The translations under genes were made by a program, and so were the position numbers. Positions 1-11,917 of a stretch of DNA of 54,360 bases are shown piece after piece. Every line of letters begins with the position of its first letter. The first letter of the stretch is position 1. Origin of the DNA: Priapulus caudatus (taxonomy: Eukaryota; Priapulida; Priapulimorpha; Priapulimorphida; Priapulidae); contig NW_014577082.1 of the NCBI RefSeq assembly GCF_000485595.1, forward strand, positions 367,258 to 421,617, read 5' to 3'. The notes below the pieces were generated by a model. The model was not told the origin of the DNA, made no database searches, and saw nothing but the letters and a program-made list of their open reading frames with translations.

Positions 1-18
1 TGTTTTATTCTGTCTCTA

Positions 19-91
<73 letters not shown>

Positions 92-142
92 GCTCCTCTC
101 TCTCTCTCTCTCTCTCCTCTCTCATCTCCTTTCTCTCTCAGA

Positions 143-207
<65 letters not shown>

Positions 208-238
208 TCTCTTCTCTCCTGGCTGTCTCTCTCTCTCT

Positions 239-280
<42 letters not shown>

Positions 281-284
281 CTCT

Positions 285-346
<62 letters not shown>

Positions 347-376
347 CTCTGCTGCTCTCTTCTTCTCTCTCTCTAT

Positions 377-409
<33 letters not shown>

Positions 410-453
410 GTCTCGTCTCTCTCTCTCTCTCTCTCTCTCTCGTTCTCTCTCTC

Positions 454-538
<85 letters not shown>

Positions 539-560
539 GCTCTCTCTCACTCTCTCTCTA
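1..560. repeat. CT/GA microsatellite
   Basis: Almost uninterrupted CT dinucleotides with scattered TTTCT, CCT and CG interruptions fill the first 560 bases. Long arginine/glutamate-alternating reading frames on the minus strand are a by-product of the GA repeat and are not genes. The tract ends about 90 bases past the stop codon of the minus-strand gene at 649-1689. Confidence 0.97.
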
Positions 561-648
561 TCTCTGCCCCACGTCAGTAGAAGGAAACCATCTAGGTGTT
601 GGCATTTCCTCTCTCTGTCTCCCTCCCTCTCTCTCTCTCCGCCACACG

Positions 649-1689
649 TCAGTAGAAGGAGCCGATGTATGCGACGGCGGCAGTGTCGTCTCCGTACGGC
701 AGCGACATCGCGCGCCAGTAGTCGCGGTTGTAGCAGACGACGTCACCGGCGCGCAGCACGAGCTGCAGTGTCCTGCACGCGTGCTCGCACGCCGCGCACG
801 GAAGCAGCGCGACGCGGCGCTCCCCGGCCAGCTGCGCGAGCCACGCGTTGCTGAACTCCGGCCGCGGCAGCTCGTACGCGTCGCCGCGGCGACCGTCGAC
901 GACGACAAACTTCTCGAGCGACACCTCGGTCGCGTTCGGCACAAAGTAGAATCGCGGGAGTCGCGAGCGCAGCGCCCGCGTCGCCCCGACGCTGCGCAGC
1001 CGCCACTCGGCGTGCAGGCCCGCGGGCACGCCGGCGCCCCCTGTCCGCAGGAGGAGGTCGTCGACGGTCGCGACGGCGGCGGGGTCCGACGAGGAGAAGT
1101 GCGCGGTGCCACGGGCGAGCGCGTCGTGGTGCTCGCGGTAGAGGGCGCCGAGGTCGTCGACGGATACGGCGCCGGCGAGCGCGTCCTGCATGACGAAGGG
1201 GGCGCCACGCTGCGCGTACAGCTGCGTGAAGTTCGTGAAGCCGGTGAGGTCGAGCACCTGCAGCGCCCCCTGGCAGGGCCAGCAGTCGACGGGCGGCTCG
1301 CGCAGCAGCGGGTTGTCGAGCAGGCAGCGGCGGTCGTAGAGCGCGCTGACAGAGGGCGCCGCGCGCACGAGCGGCAGCGCGAGTAGCCGCAGCCGCCGCA
1401 TGACGGGGTAGGCGACGCCGCGCGCGTGACGCGACACGAGGCGCTGGCCCGTCTCCGTCCCGCAGATGACGATCGCCGCGGTGATGATGACAGCGACGCA
1501 CAGCGCCGCGAGCGTGCCCCACCGGCGCCCCCTACGCCCGCGCGCGTCGTCGGTGCGTTCGGCGAGCGCGGCGTCGACGCACCGGTTTATCTCGTCGTCG
1601 GTGAGACCCCACGACGTGCCGAGGTCACGAAGGTCGCGCGCTTGCCGTGCCGCTTCCTCGTACAGCCGCGCGCGCGTGTCCGTCGCCAT
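649..1689 (-). CDS. Intronless single-pass membrane protein with cupin-like lumenal domain
   Basis: A 346-residue open frame with no intron. Residues 1-56 are hydrophilic and end in a basic cluster (RGRRGRR). Residues 58-77 are a hydrophobic membrane segment, so the topology is probably type II with a short cytosolic tail and a large lumenal or extracellular C-terminus. That part has a cysteine cluster at 122-139 (including DCWPC), two N-glycosylation sequons (NFT, NAT), a CAACEHAC cluster, and a C-terminus of the form GDVVCYN...YIGSFY. This pattern recalls uncharacterised invertebrate membrane proteins with a cupin/JmjC-like fold; that is recollection, not a search. The usual iron-binding HxD...H set is not evident, so enzyme activity is doubtful. 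GC content is far above the surroundings. The start was chosen as the first ATG of the frame, ahead of the tail and membrane segment. It is clearly coding; its function is unknown. Confidence 0.72.
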   Translation of the reverse strand: MATDTRARLYEEAARQARDLRDLGTSWGLTDDEINRCVDAALAERTDDARGRRGRRWGTLAALCVAVIITAAIVICGTETGQRLVSRHARGVAYPVMRRLRLLALPLVRAAPSVSALYDRRCLLDNPLLREPPVDCWPCQGALQVLDLTGFTNFTQLYAQRGAPFVMQDALAGAVSVDDLGALYREHHDALARGTAHFSSSDPAAVATVDDLLLRTGGAGVPAGLHAEWRLRSVGATRALRSRLPRFYFVPNATEVSLEKFVVVDGRRGDAYELPRPEFSNAWLAQLAGERRVALLPCAACEHACRTLQLVLRAGDVVCYNRDYWRAMSLPYGDDTAAVAYIGSFY

Positions 1690-2844
1690 GTTTGGTATGT
1701 CGGCACGACGACGGTGTCTGTGGCACCTGCCCCTAGGAGCGGGTATCCAACGGCTGTGTCTCCGTTAATTTATTCTTTCCGAGCGTGTTCATAGTCAATG
1801 CGATGTATTCGTATGCGACGTGGGCAGACAGCTGGCTTCGTGTCCTAGTTGCGAACTTCCTGCGTAGTCGTCTGCAAAACAAACGTTCATTATCGTTATG
1901 ACTTCCATGTGGACAACAGTTTTGTTTGTTTGTTTTTATTCGTGGCCTGCAGTGGTGAGTCTAGGCCCTTGTCAAAATTGTATATTCATTATTGTGCTCT
2001 GGCCACCAGCAGTTTCTCGTGGTATCCTTCATTACATGGTAATGTTATAACAAATATAGGGCCGAGATTTGGAATAGAAGAAAAATAACAAAGACAGAAA
2101 AACTCGAAAAGCAGGTGTTGCCCTAGCTGTGCAGCTTTTCACAAGTTGAGAAAGATAGATGTAGTCATATCTATCTCTATGTAATGCTACCTGAATTTAT
2201 CCTGAGAGTAGTGATCTGATGTGGAAAATGTGTGGGAACCATATAACATGATTTCACGCGTGTAAACATGTGAGTGACAGAATTCGTCCTGTAATCTGCA
2301 CGTAGAAACTCCGGCATTATAGTAAGCCTACATTATACATGTAACCACATCTAGTGATCCTGCGTGTTTGTTCGGTTTGATCCGGATCCTAATCCGGATT
2401 ATAAATTGCTGGCCCTGCTGAGGCAAGGGAGGTTCGAAGAGGATTCAATATGACGGCATGCAACTCAGCCAATCACTCCTTCTTGTTAGTTACGAACCAT
2501 TCTGGGCTCAATCCTAGTTTAGCACATATTCGGACAATATATACCGGGGTCCCAACCTAGTACCCCCCCCCCTCCTATTAATTGAGCAACCATTATGTGA
2601 TAAGTCACAGCGACAGGGGATCTATGTATTGGAGGCGAGTTTGCATTTGTTTGGGCAGATCAGGGTCAAGTGATCATGATCAGATAGATGTGTCCCAAGC
2701 AAACATGTTTTTGTTGTTTTTGTTCTCCTTTCTTTATCAGTCGCTATCAGTTTCTGTTCTCTATCTTTCTGTGAGTTTATGCACAGTGGCATTATTAGCC
2801 TGACGAGGCTGTGCGACTGATTGTCTATACAAAGTGATGCTGAG
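1690..2844. other. Intergenic, no gene seen
   Basis: AT-rich sequence with only short frames. 1690-1750 is probably the 5' leader or promoter of the minus-strand gene at 649-1689. A short poly-C run lies near 2565. No recognisable gene or repeat was found otherwise. Confidence 0.6.
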
Positions 2845-2847
2845 AGG

Positions 2848-3045
2848 GTCTATGTCCCCCAGGGTACTGCCGGAACGTACCCTGGTACTATCTAATATGC
2901 CGGACCGTACCTCGCCTACTCCACTAACGAGTGTAGGGAGTCGTCTACGCCTATTCCCTAACCCTAACCCTAACCCTAACCATATCAGATAGTTACCAGG
3001 GTACGTTCCGGTATACCGGACCGTACCCAGGGTACGTCCCGGCAG
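2848..3045. mobile_element. Foldback MITE family A, copy 1, with internal TTAGGG run
   Basis: The left terminus GGGTCTATGTCCCCCAGGG is followed by inverted blocks of GCCGGAACGTACCCTGG. The same layout occurs at 13256-13485 and 27387-27605. Between the inverted blocks this copy has about four tandem CCCTAA units (2955-2979), where copy 2 has a single TTAGGG in the opposite orientation. The right terminus is separated from the body: CATAGACCCT reappears at 3453-3462 after a second repeat-like segment, so another element seems to have inserted near the right end. Confidence 0.75.
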
Positions 3046-3452
3046 TTTCACACACACAAAAAACCGCGATGCTAATCGCGATGGAAATACCGAGATAATT
3101 GTGTCGTTGTTCACACAGGCGGAAATATCTCGCTAATCGCCGAGCGGGATAATTCTATTAATTGAACTGCGCATGCTCACTGCCGGATGTTGATACGATC
3201 GCTTGGAATGATGGGATAGAAAATACCGGGATTATTTGCGTGAGCGTTCACACACACGCCGCGGTGCAATTAATCGCGCTAATTCCAAATAATCGCAGTC
3301 AAAAGTGCGATTTGCAGCACGATGCTGATCGTGATACTTAGTGAGATTTTTGCGTTCATACTTGTAAAAATCTCGGTATTTCGATCGCGATGCAAAAACC
3401 GAGATTTTGCATCCATCTAATTCCCGCCAGTGTGAACGCGCCTATTGAGTCA
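3046..3452. mobile_element. Probable MITE inserted in family A copy 1
   Basis: The segment runs from TTTCACACACAC to GTGTGAACGCGCC. Internally it repeats palindromic words such as ATCGCGAT, AATCGCG and paired CCGAGATTTT/AAAATCTCGG-like blocks. It separates the body of the family A element from a matching terminal CATAGACCC. Its own TIRs are weak (CACAC versus GTGTGAACGC), so the boundaries are approximate. Confidence 0.45.
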
Positions 3453-3465
3453 TAGACCCTATGAG

Positions 3466-3570
3466 CCAAAGTGATACAAGTAGATAGTACAAAGTATACA
3501 AAGTGTTGTAGTATACAAACAAAGTATACAAGTATACAAAGTATACAAACAGTTGTAATACAAAGTGATT
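3466..3570. repeat. AGTATACAA tandem repeat
   Basis: Irregular tandem copies of a 9-11 base unit, AGTATACAA(A), cover about 100 bases. Confidence 0.7.
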
Positions 3571-3814
3571 AGCAAGACCGTTTATTGGAGCTACAGTGGC
3601 ATGTGAGGTGAGGAATGTGTGCCAGCGGAGCATTTGAACAGCATTTGCGTGGCATTTTAGGCAATAAGAGAGTACATAGACATTCTTTAAGACATTGGGT
3701 AGTAAATACTGTTTGTGTGTATTTAGGAATCATTTAGTTATTGAAACGGCACAAGTGCCGGTGGCTGCCAGCATAGCCTACTGCTATTATCTATCGCTGT
3801 AGCTAGGGGTACGG

Positions 3815-3997
3815 CCACAGGCACTTGAAGCGTATCAACTGTAAACACACGCCGCCGCCATTGCGCGTACACTTACACATAAATATATAGTACCTATATA
3901 TAACCTATATATAAGTATAACCTATATATTTATGTGTCAGTGTACGCGCAATGGCGGCGGCGTGTGTTTACAGTTGATACGCTTCAAGTGCCTGTGG
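3815..3997. repeat. Near-perfect long palindrome, about 73-bp arms
   Basis: The left arm (about 3815-3889) starts CCACAGGCACTTGAAGCG and contains GCCGCCGCCATTGCGCG. The right arm (about 3924-3997) is its reverse complement with about one mismatch (ACTTACAC versus ACTGACAC). The 35-base loop is TA-rich. A short frame over the right arm is not considered a gene. Confidence 0.92.
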
Positions 3998-4090
3998 GTA
4001 CGGCAGCCGTATCTTAATGTGTCGAGGCTGGAGGTACGGCAGTCCAAAAAGGGGCTTCAACGAACGACGGCTGCCGTACCTCCAGCCACT
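3997..4090. repeat. Second hairpin with two alternative pairings
   Basis: GGCTGGAGGTACGGCAG at 4026-4042 pairs perfectly with CTGCCGTACCTCCAGCC at 4071-4087. GGTACGGCAGCCGT at 3997-4010 can compete for the overlapping arm at 4067-4080. It lies directly beside the 73-bp-arm palindrome and may be the edge of the same element. Confidence 0.8.
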
Positions 4091-4099
4091 GCGATTATC

Positions 4100-4860
4100 C
4101 TATTCTCCTTGAAGTTGAACCCTCTATGCTGCCAGTAACGTACTTCTGCCAGTAACGTACTTCTGCTACAGTGCACGTAATTTCGTGTTAACGTACTACT
4201 TTCAGTCCACTGCATTAGTCATAAGCGTTACAATACATTATGTGGTATACGCTAAACTCATCCTTTACTATACCTTTCGCTCACGAATTCGCACGATCCA
4301 TCTCACAAAGGCAACAACTTTAGAGGAACGGCCAAGCCATTGAAATTGGTGGTGCAGCTTATGCGTACAGTATCGTTCACGGGGCGCGGAAAGGGGTATT
4401 CATTCACGCATTAGACCAGACTCAACCAACCGTGAATTCTCGTGACCTCGTTTTGTGCACTGCCTGCCCTCTATTGGGAGATAAATTTATAAATGTGAAA
4501 CACAGGCAGGCAAGAGCAAGGGATAGCTATCATACATTTATACTTTTACATTGCTGTTACACGTCGTGTACTTGCGTATTGTATGAGCATTACATATTCA
4601 CTTATTACATGTACGCTTCTACTTTTCGCTCTTCTGTACGCTTGTAGTTACAGAGCCTTATGTTAATATAAATGTACACATTTTTATTGTGTGTATGGAT
4701 AATCATCTTATTACAGGCATAGGTGACGGTGTGGCTATTATGAAAACTAATGAGAGACATCATTTATTATTATTGGATTTTTGCATATATTTCTTATCAT
4801 ACCTGTAGTTGGTATGTACGTATTGTGTGTGAATGTCTCATGATAACATATCGTTATTTG
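4100..4860. other. Intergenic, no gene seen
   Basis: AT-rich with only short random frames. A short direct duplication, CTGCCAGTAACGTACTTCTG, occurs at about 4130-4165. Nothing else recognisable. Confidence 0.55.
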
Positions 4861-4878
4861 CCCACCTCGTTTGCATAG

Positions 4879-5628
<750 letters not shown>

Positions 5629-6358
5629 AAACCATATAGTTTGATGTGGGTCTTCTCAGACTACTTGTTCACATGATTTTCCAATGAGCAAGGTGATATG
5701 TTGATTGATGTTTCATAAGCAATGACTAGTTTTCTAGTGTGTTTCAGTGATTTCGCACAGATCAAATTTTGTTCTTGTGTTTGCACTTGATATAAGCAGT
5801 CACCCATTTACGTCGTAAATTGCTTCCCCATACCTATGAACATTGGTAGCAGTTGAATTAGATATATGGTAACCTTGGGGGCCTGTGGAGCCATGTATAG
5901 TACTCACGTGTATAATAATGACAAATTTTAGACTGTGCACATGTCAACAAATGAAGGTCATAATACAAGTTGTCCAGTTGTTTTCGAGTAAGACTATCAT
6001 TGTTATTTTTTGCTGAGGGGGGATCTAAACGTCTTTGTACTTTCGAAGTGTATTGAAAATGCATTAGCGAAATTCGCAAGTATTCAATTGAAAGGTCTCA
6101 ATTTTATACGAATTATATAATTCATGTGACGTAATATTTTATATTTAACATATCTGCTATAGATATTTGGTATTAAAACGTAATAGCTTTGCTATTAGAA
6201 ACCAATTATGTTTCAAAATGTTTAATTGTCTGTCATTGTATAATGCTATGGTTATGATCATGTAGTCACAATTTTTCCATTGTGTTGTTCTAATAAACAT
6301 AAAAAAATAATTCATACATACCAATTAATTGCATCTTTCTATTTAAATATATAGATAG
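5629..6358. other. Intergenic, no gene seen
   Basis: AT-rich sequence past the AATAAA at 5623. Only short frames without coding character. Confidence 0.55.
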
Positions 6359-6365
6359 ATATGAG

Positions 6366-7083
6366 CAAGAGCGTATAAAGAAGGAGAGCGTACAACGGTG
6401 AAATGCTGAAACCATGTTGCAGTATTAGTCGAATTAATAAACTTTCCCCGTTTTATTTTGTCGATTCCTTGCGGTATTATTGATCAGCTGTCCTACCTTG
6501 TTAATATAAAACAAACCGCATGTCACTACGATGCCCCTACGCTGAGATAATGAGCGGTGAAAAGCTGGTATTTTCGCCAAAAACCGACTCGAGATCACTG
6601 TTTACTGTGACTGTCTCGCTTTGAGATAACTTCGGGAAACCTTGCGCGTTTCCGTCAATGATTGACAAATGGAATGAACGACGTCTGTTATTGATTGCCA
6701 TAGTGATGACCCCCACCTGTGCCCACCTCATGCTGGATGTATAGTAAACTCAACTCTGTAGTACTGATGTGAGTCAGCGCTACCATGGCGCTACACAGCG
6801 GCGACTGGAAGCAATACACTGGGCACAAAGCGAGAGAGGGTCGCATTAAACAGTGATCTCGTCGGTTTTCGGCGAAAATACCAGATTTTCACCGCTCATT
6901 ATCTCAGCGTAGGAGCATCGTAGGGACAAGCGGTTTGTTTTATATTAGCAAGGTAGGACAGCTGTTCAATAATACTGCAACGAATCATCAAAATAAAACG
7001 GGCAAAGTTTCTTAATTCGACTAATACTGCAACATGGTTTCAGCATTTCACCGTTGTACGCTCTCCTTCTTTATACGCTCTTG
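6366..7083. mobile_element. 718-bp foldback element with 7-bp target duplication
   Basis: The termini are CAAGAGCGTATAAAGAAGG at 6366 and its reverse complement ending CGCTCTTG at 7083. The inverted arms extend about 240 bases each with small differences, up to the segment reading CTCGAGATCACTGTTTA on the left. The spacer is about 6605-6845. ATATGAG flanks the element on both sides (6359-6365 and 7084-7090), a clean target-site duplication. There is no transposase, so this is a non-autonomous element; the superfamily is not certain. Confidence 0.9.
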
Positions 7084-7423
7084 ATATGAGTATACCATCT
7101 ATAAATATATGCTGTCTCATTTGCTTATGAGATGCAATGTAAACAGATATCAAATATGGTAACATGCTGAAAAGTAATGCTTTTAGAAAGAAATTTAATA
7201 TATGAAATACATAATATTGGGGAAATTCATTCGTGCAGCAATATAGCTCAGAATCAAAACATTATTTAAAATCGTAATAAAATATTTTATATCGTATATT
7301 GTAGCATTTTACAATGACGTTATTGACATACAATGGTTACAGTGGTATTATTGTCATTGCATAACTGCATATGTACAAAATTGGACTGAACAGAATCGAG
7401 AGACGCCAGAAACAATATGAATG

Positions 7424-10400
7424 TTACTCGTCGTCAGCTTTGTCGTCCATTAATCCTGCAAAGAAGTCGCTACCTGCACCTTGAAGGTTTTTCAACTTCT
7501 GCCCTTTCCTTGCCTTTTTTGTGTGGTCAACGGTCTCGCTCCTAATGTGCTCCGTGTCCCAGAACTTTATTTTTTCGTCGTGTCCACAGCTGGCAATCAT
7601 TGAGCCATCTCTGGACAACCGTATGTGGTCTATAGGAAAATCTTCATGCTCACCAACTACACCCAGCATTCTGTTGGGCATTACATGCACTCCCCTGGAA
7701 GAGCATTACACGGTTATCAAACACCTCTTAATAGTGCTAAGTCTTGCTTTAGAATTTTCATCGTTTTTTATTTGTTGCAGAAAATGTCAATGGCTTTTAA
7801 TTTCGTTCATGGGATTAATAAATGCAAAAATCTTGGCGATTCATCACACAAACTATTTTAATAACTGTAAACAAATTTGGTTGATCTCTTGGAAACAGTA
7901 ATGTAACATTGCATGTGCTCAAATGAAACAATTCAACAGTAGTACGTTATTACATTGAGTTATTACATCACAAACAATACAAAGTTCTTACCTTACTTTG
8001 CCATCCATAGAACCTGTACAGATTATGTTGTCTGTGATGGGACATATTGTGTCTATTGAGTCTGGATGTCCAGGAAATCTATCAGAGATGTTTCCCCACT
8101 CTCCCCAATTAAAGAAGTTCAGTACACCTTCCCCATTCCCACACACAACTTTCTTTCCTTTCTGAAAATGAAAATATGCGAACAGTTCATTTTCTCACTT
8201 AACACATTCCTACTGCATATAGTAACAAAACATGTTTAGTACAACCGAATAGAAAGCCTGTTATATACCTATTAACTACAGTTTACAAGCCAAAGTGTAT
8301 AGAGTGTATACCATTATAATATCATCAGGTATCATATATATTGTAATCAAAGACAATACACAGAACCATTGTTATAGTAGGGTATAGGAAGGACTCACAT
8401 CAACTATTGCTACAGAGAGAAACTCAGAGTCCATTAACTCTGACTGTAAAATCATCTTCTTGCTTCTTACGCTGTATGCCGTCAAGGTGCCTTCACCACT
8501 GCAAAAAGCACAACAAATTACTGAAGCAGTTAGCCTCTCGGAAACCGTTTACGAATATTAAATTATTAAATATAATATTCTGCAAATCAGTGACCAAATT
8601 ATTACGTGAGATCCATTATTTAAACAGGACCCTCTTATGTATTCCCAAAGCTGTGACACTTCTTCTGGATAGTTTATTATAATGTAAAACCAGTTGCTTA
8701 TACCGTTCATTGGAAAACTATAGGGGAACCTCATTACTATAATACATGGATATTTACTATACAAATTCCAAATAGAAACTTTCATGTTGTATCATATCTC
8801 TTGCACACTAGTCTTCACACTGCATGCATCATTACCTTGTGGCAACCAAAGTTCTTTTATTGCTATCAATGGCCATATCGCTAATGAACTCCTCTGATTC
8901 TTTCCACTCTACTATTGGTGTCCACCGCCGGTAGTCCCACACCTAAAATTTACAATCAATATAATTATACTATGGTGTATTTCCATTAAGCATTTGGCAA
9001 GAAATTGTATACCATCTGCACTGCTACCAGTGCTACAGTTACAATTACGATAGTACTTAATTAACAAAACAGATAATGATTTAAATAACAATCCACTTCA
9101 TTGCCAATGAAGCACGAACCTTTTGTAATTACGCACCAATATCAATGACATATAGTTGGGATAACTATACACTGAATCTTATATTACATTTTTTATTTCT
9201 TTGAGATTAGTTTAAAATGACATTTCAGCTTCTGAGTTTGGATTTTACCTTGAGATTTCCATCATCATCACCTGTAGCCAGTAAGTAGTCATCTATAACA
9301 GCCATGCTGTACACAGGAGCACTGCAACAAACAAACCACACACACAAACATTTAGACAGCAAGCAGAAAGAAATACAAACTTATGTCAGCTATCATCATT
9401 GACCTACCTAAAGCTTTCTTAGCTAACCACATAAACTGCATGTACCAACTACTATTAATGATACTGTGCAAAAAGATTTCATTTAAGAAATAGACTCCCA
9501 GGGTCCAGTTTTCAATTGCAAGATGTATGTCTGTGTTCACAGACATATGCATAATTCTTCATGTTTATTACCAACAACTAATATTTAAGCCTGACTTTGA
9601 TTGAGGTACATGTTCATACTTGTGTGCATTTTTTTGTCTATGTGTTACAGTGCCAGTTTCCATATCAACACTGCATATAGATTTGTCCTTCGCTGTGGTG
9701 AAAAGCTGACTGCTATCACGAGAAAACTTGACACATCTACAGGCTTTCTTGTGGTGTGTGAACGTCATCAACTGGTTATTGCCTTCCTTGCTCCTCGAAA
9801 ACGAGCGTCTGAAAAAAACAATAGTTCCTTTCAATAACTGTTAAAAATGTGAAAATAACTCACAATGCAAACCAATCGTACACTCTATCACTATTCATTA
9901 TACTTCTTCCAAGTTCCACACCTCATCACTATTCTCATTTAGGACTGACTTCAAGTCATTAATAGCAGTAGTATATGGTCAATGGCTTCTGAACGATTTT
10001 GTTCTGCAGTCACAATGCAAACTTCACCAGGCTTTTATCCAGGTTTATGAAGAATTGCCCAGCCTACAGATATTGGTTGAAATGTACTATACGATATGGC
10101 GAATGTAATATATCGCTTTGATAACACTTAGAGAAACCATCTTTGTAGTTTAATACATTATATGTATCAACACTTCAAGAATAAAAAAGTTTTGTTCAAG
10201 AATAAATTGTTGACCAACTTTAGCAGCTGATATGCACTGAGTGGGATTGTATTGTACTGCCACCTAGTGGAGAATAAGCCCATATTTGATTACACTTGAA
10301 AATGGAAAAACTTACACAGCTATATCACCCTCAATTAGACCAGCAGCAAGAATGTCTTTTTCTGTGTGAAAACTAAAGTCCACCACAATACTATCAAACG

Positions 10401-10464
10401 TGGCCTCTGGAGGAACAGTAAAGTTCTTTTCCGGTCCACTCTCTTCCCCAACTGCATTGGCCAT
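7424..10464 (-). CDS. WDR55: WD repeat-containing protein 55, seven exons
   Basis: Exons in coding order: 10316-10464, 9620-9808, 9249-9321, 8836-8942, 8399-8498, 7992-8161, 7424-7694. Every junction has GT and AG, and the phases sum to 912 bases (303 residues plus stop). WD-type motifs recur, for example LATGDDDGNLKVWD across exons 3-4, NIICTGSMDGKVR in exon 6 and MIASCGHDEKIKFWD in exon 7. The C-terminal layout (LGVVGEH, then KIKFWD, then a lysine-rich stretch and an acidic end) is typical of WDR55, a beta-propeller protein of nucleolar rRNA processing and ribosome biogenesis. The human protein is about 80 residues longer, mainly in its tails. The start is the ATG with ATGGCC context at 10464; an upstream acceptor-like CTATTTACAG suggests a 5' UTR intron. 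It is divergent from PGAP2. Confidence 0.93.
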
Positions 10465-10630
10465 TGTTCTTTAATTTGACTTCAAATCTGTAAATAGAAT
10501 ACGATGGTATAAAATATTTAAACATACAAAATGTTAAAAGAATAATAGGTACATTGATTATGCAATGTTGACAAATGCTAGAGTAACTGGCACCTTGTGT
10601 AGTTAATAAGTACATTACCTTATAGCCAAA
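10465..10630 (-). promoter_or_regulatory. Probable WDR55 5' UTR intron and leader exon
   Basis: Reading the minus strand, GGCTATAAG followed by GTAATG near 10620 looks like a donor, and CTATTTACAG near 10490 looks like an acceptor 26 bases before the WDR55 start codon. The implied leader exon starts somewhere upstream of 10620. This is sequence-based inference without transcript evidence. Confidence 0.45.
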
Positions 10631-11225
10631 CGCGTATTAGTTTGTCGAATATCAGTGCTGGTTACTAAGAAATGTCTAATTGAAATCCGCAGTCCAAAAA
10701 TCAGTTGTTTACAGTTTCAAACCGCTGTCGGCAAAGCGGGTGTGATACAGATTTATAGTGCACCGGACATTTTCGCACGCATGCTCGACCGTATGCAATG
10801 CTATCATCAGTGATTTAGTAAACATGGATGCTCGTGATAAGGAACTTTTTGTCAGGGCTGTCCACGTGCGTCTGTGATTAGTATGTGTGTTTTACTGTAT
10901 TTCCATGTTTAGTCCGTGGCCGTGGTTACACGGTTACACCGCTGACACCTCTGTTTCATCTGGCGTCCAAAACATACGGGCCGCACAAATGTTTACATCA
11001 TCGCTTGACTCCTGGACGACATTGATGGCACGTAAATGATACGTTGATACATATCAATAACCGATTTCAAGTCTTGTTTGAAATGTAACCAGCAGTAATA
11101 TTAGACAAACTAATACGCGTTTGGCTATAAGGTAATGCACTTATTAACTACACAAGGTGCCAGTTAATCTAGCATTCGTCAACATTGTATAATCAATGGA
11201 CCTATTATTCCTTTAATATGTTAAC
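10520..11225. repeat. Inverted duplication over the WDR55 5' region
   Basis: The minus-strand sequence of about 10520-10690 reappears on the plus strand at about 11057-11225 with roughly 85-90% identity by eye. Shared words include CTAATACGCGTTTGGCTAT and CTTATTAACTACACAAGG. The leader-exon donor is inside the duplicated part. The roughly 360-base centre is single copy. Confidence 0.88.
10823..10866 (+). other. Possible first coding exon, plus strand
   Basis: A short frame starting MDARDKELFV has a good start context (AAACATGG) and runs into a donor-like CAC|GTGCGT. It sits in the centre of the inverted duplication, in the divergent orientation to WDR55. A later stretch at 11365-11560, after CTAACCGCAG, stays open in two frames (one containing DAWICRKCRLGEAC), but no join gives a protein I recognise. 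Confidence 0.2.
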
Positions 11226-11843
11226 ATGTTTTCACAAGTTTTTCAAAAACTCAATTACTTCAGCAGTTAGTATTAGCAAGATTAACTTGCATATCTTACT
11301 GCATGTATAAAAGACATTCTAGCCATTGAATTCTTACATTTCACACTTGAACGTAATTTGACTCGTCTAACCGCAGAGCAACTATCAGCATGCATGGTCA
11401 TGATGCACTTATTTTACAGCCATTATACTGGAGAAATAAAGGTGGAGGCAGAAGAGAACAAGATGCATGGATTTGCAGAAAATGTAGGTTGGGGGAGGCA
11501 TGTTCAACCTCAAATACTGTTGTCTGCCAATTGATCAACAATTTTTTTTCTGAGAGCTTTTGTAGGTGCCACCAACAGTTGTGAGATTTCTTTGTAATAT
11601 TAACATTTTGGTGTCAATGCCAATGGTATAAATTTGTTCCATGTACGTATCCAAATTCAGTAAGATAGCGAAAGTCCTGTCACTGGACTAGACATTTCAG
11701 TACGGAATTATGTACGCTCATATCACATGCAGTCTTACAAGTTACATCTCAATCATTCCCTGATCCCACGCCGTGTAACTAGTCGGAGAGCCTGGTCGGT
11801 TTAACTACAACACTGACCGTAGTAGTAGTAGTAGTAGTACTAC

Positions 11844-11917
<74 letters not shown>

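Noticed and set aside
16-550. Arginine/glutamate-alternating open frames on the minus strand
   Set aside because: Pure translation of a GA dinucleotide repeat; no coding signal.
658-1768. Long alternative frames overlapping the 649-1689 gene on both strands
   Set aside because: High GC suppresses stop codons; only the 346-residue frame has a membrane segment and sensible composition.
2955-2979. Possible true telomere or chromosome-fusion site
   Set aside because: Only about four units, embedded in a repeated foldback element whose other copies have one unit.
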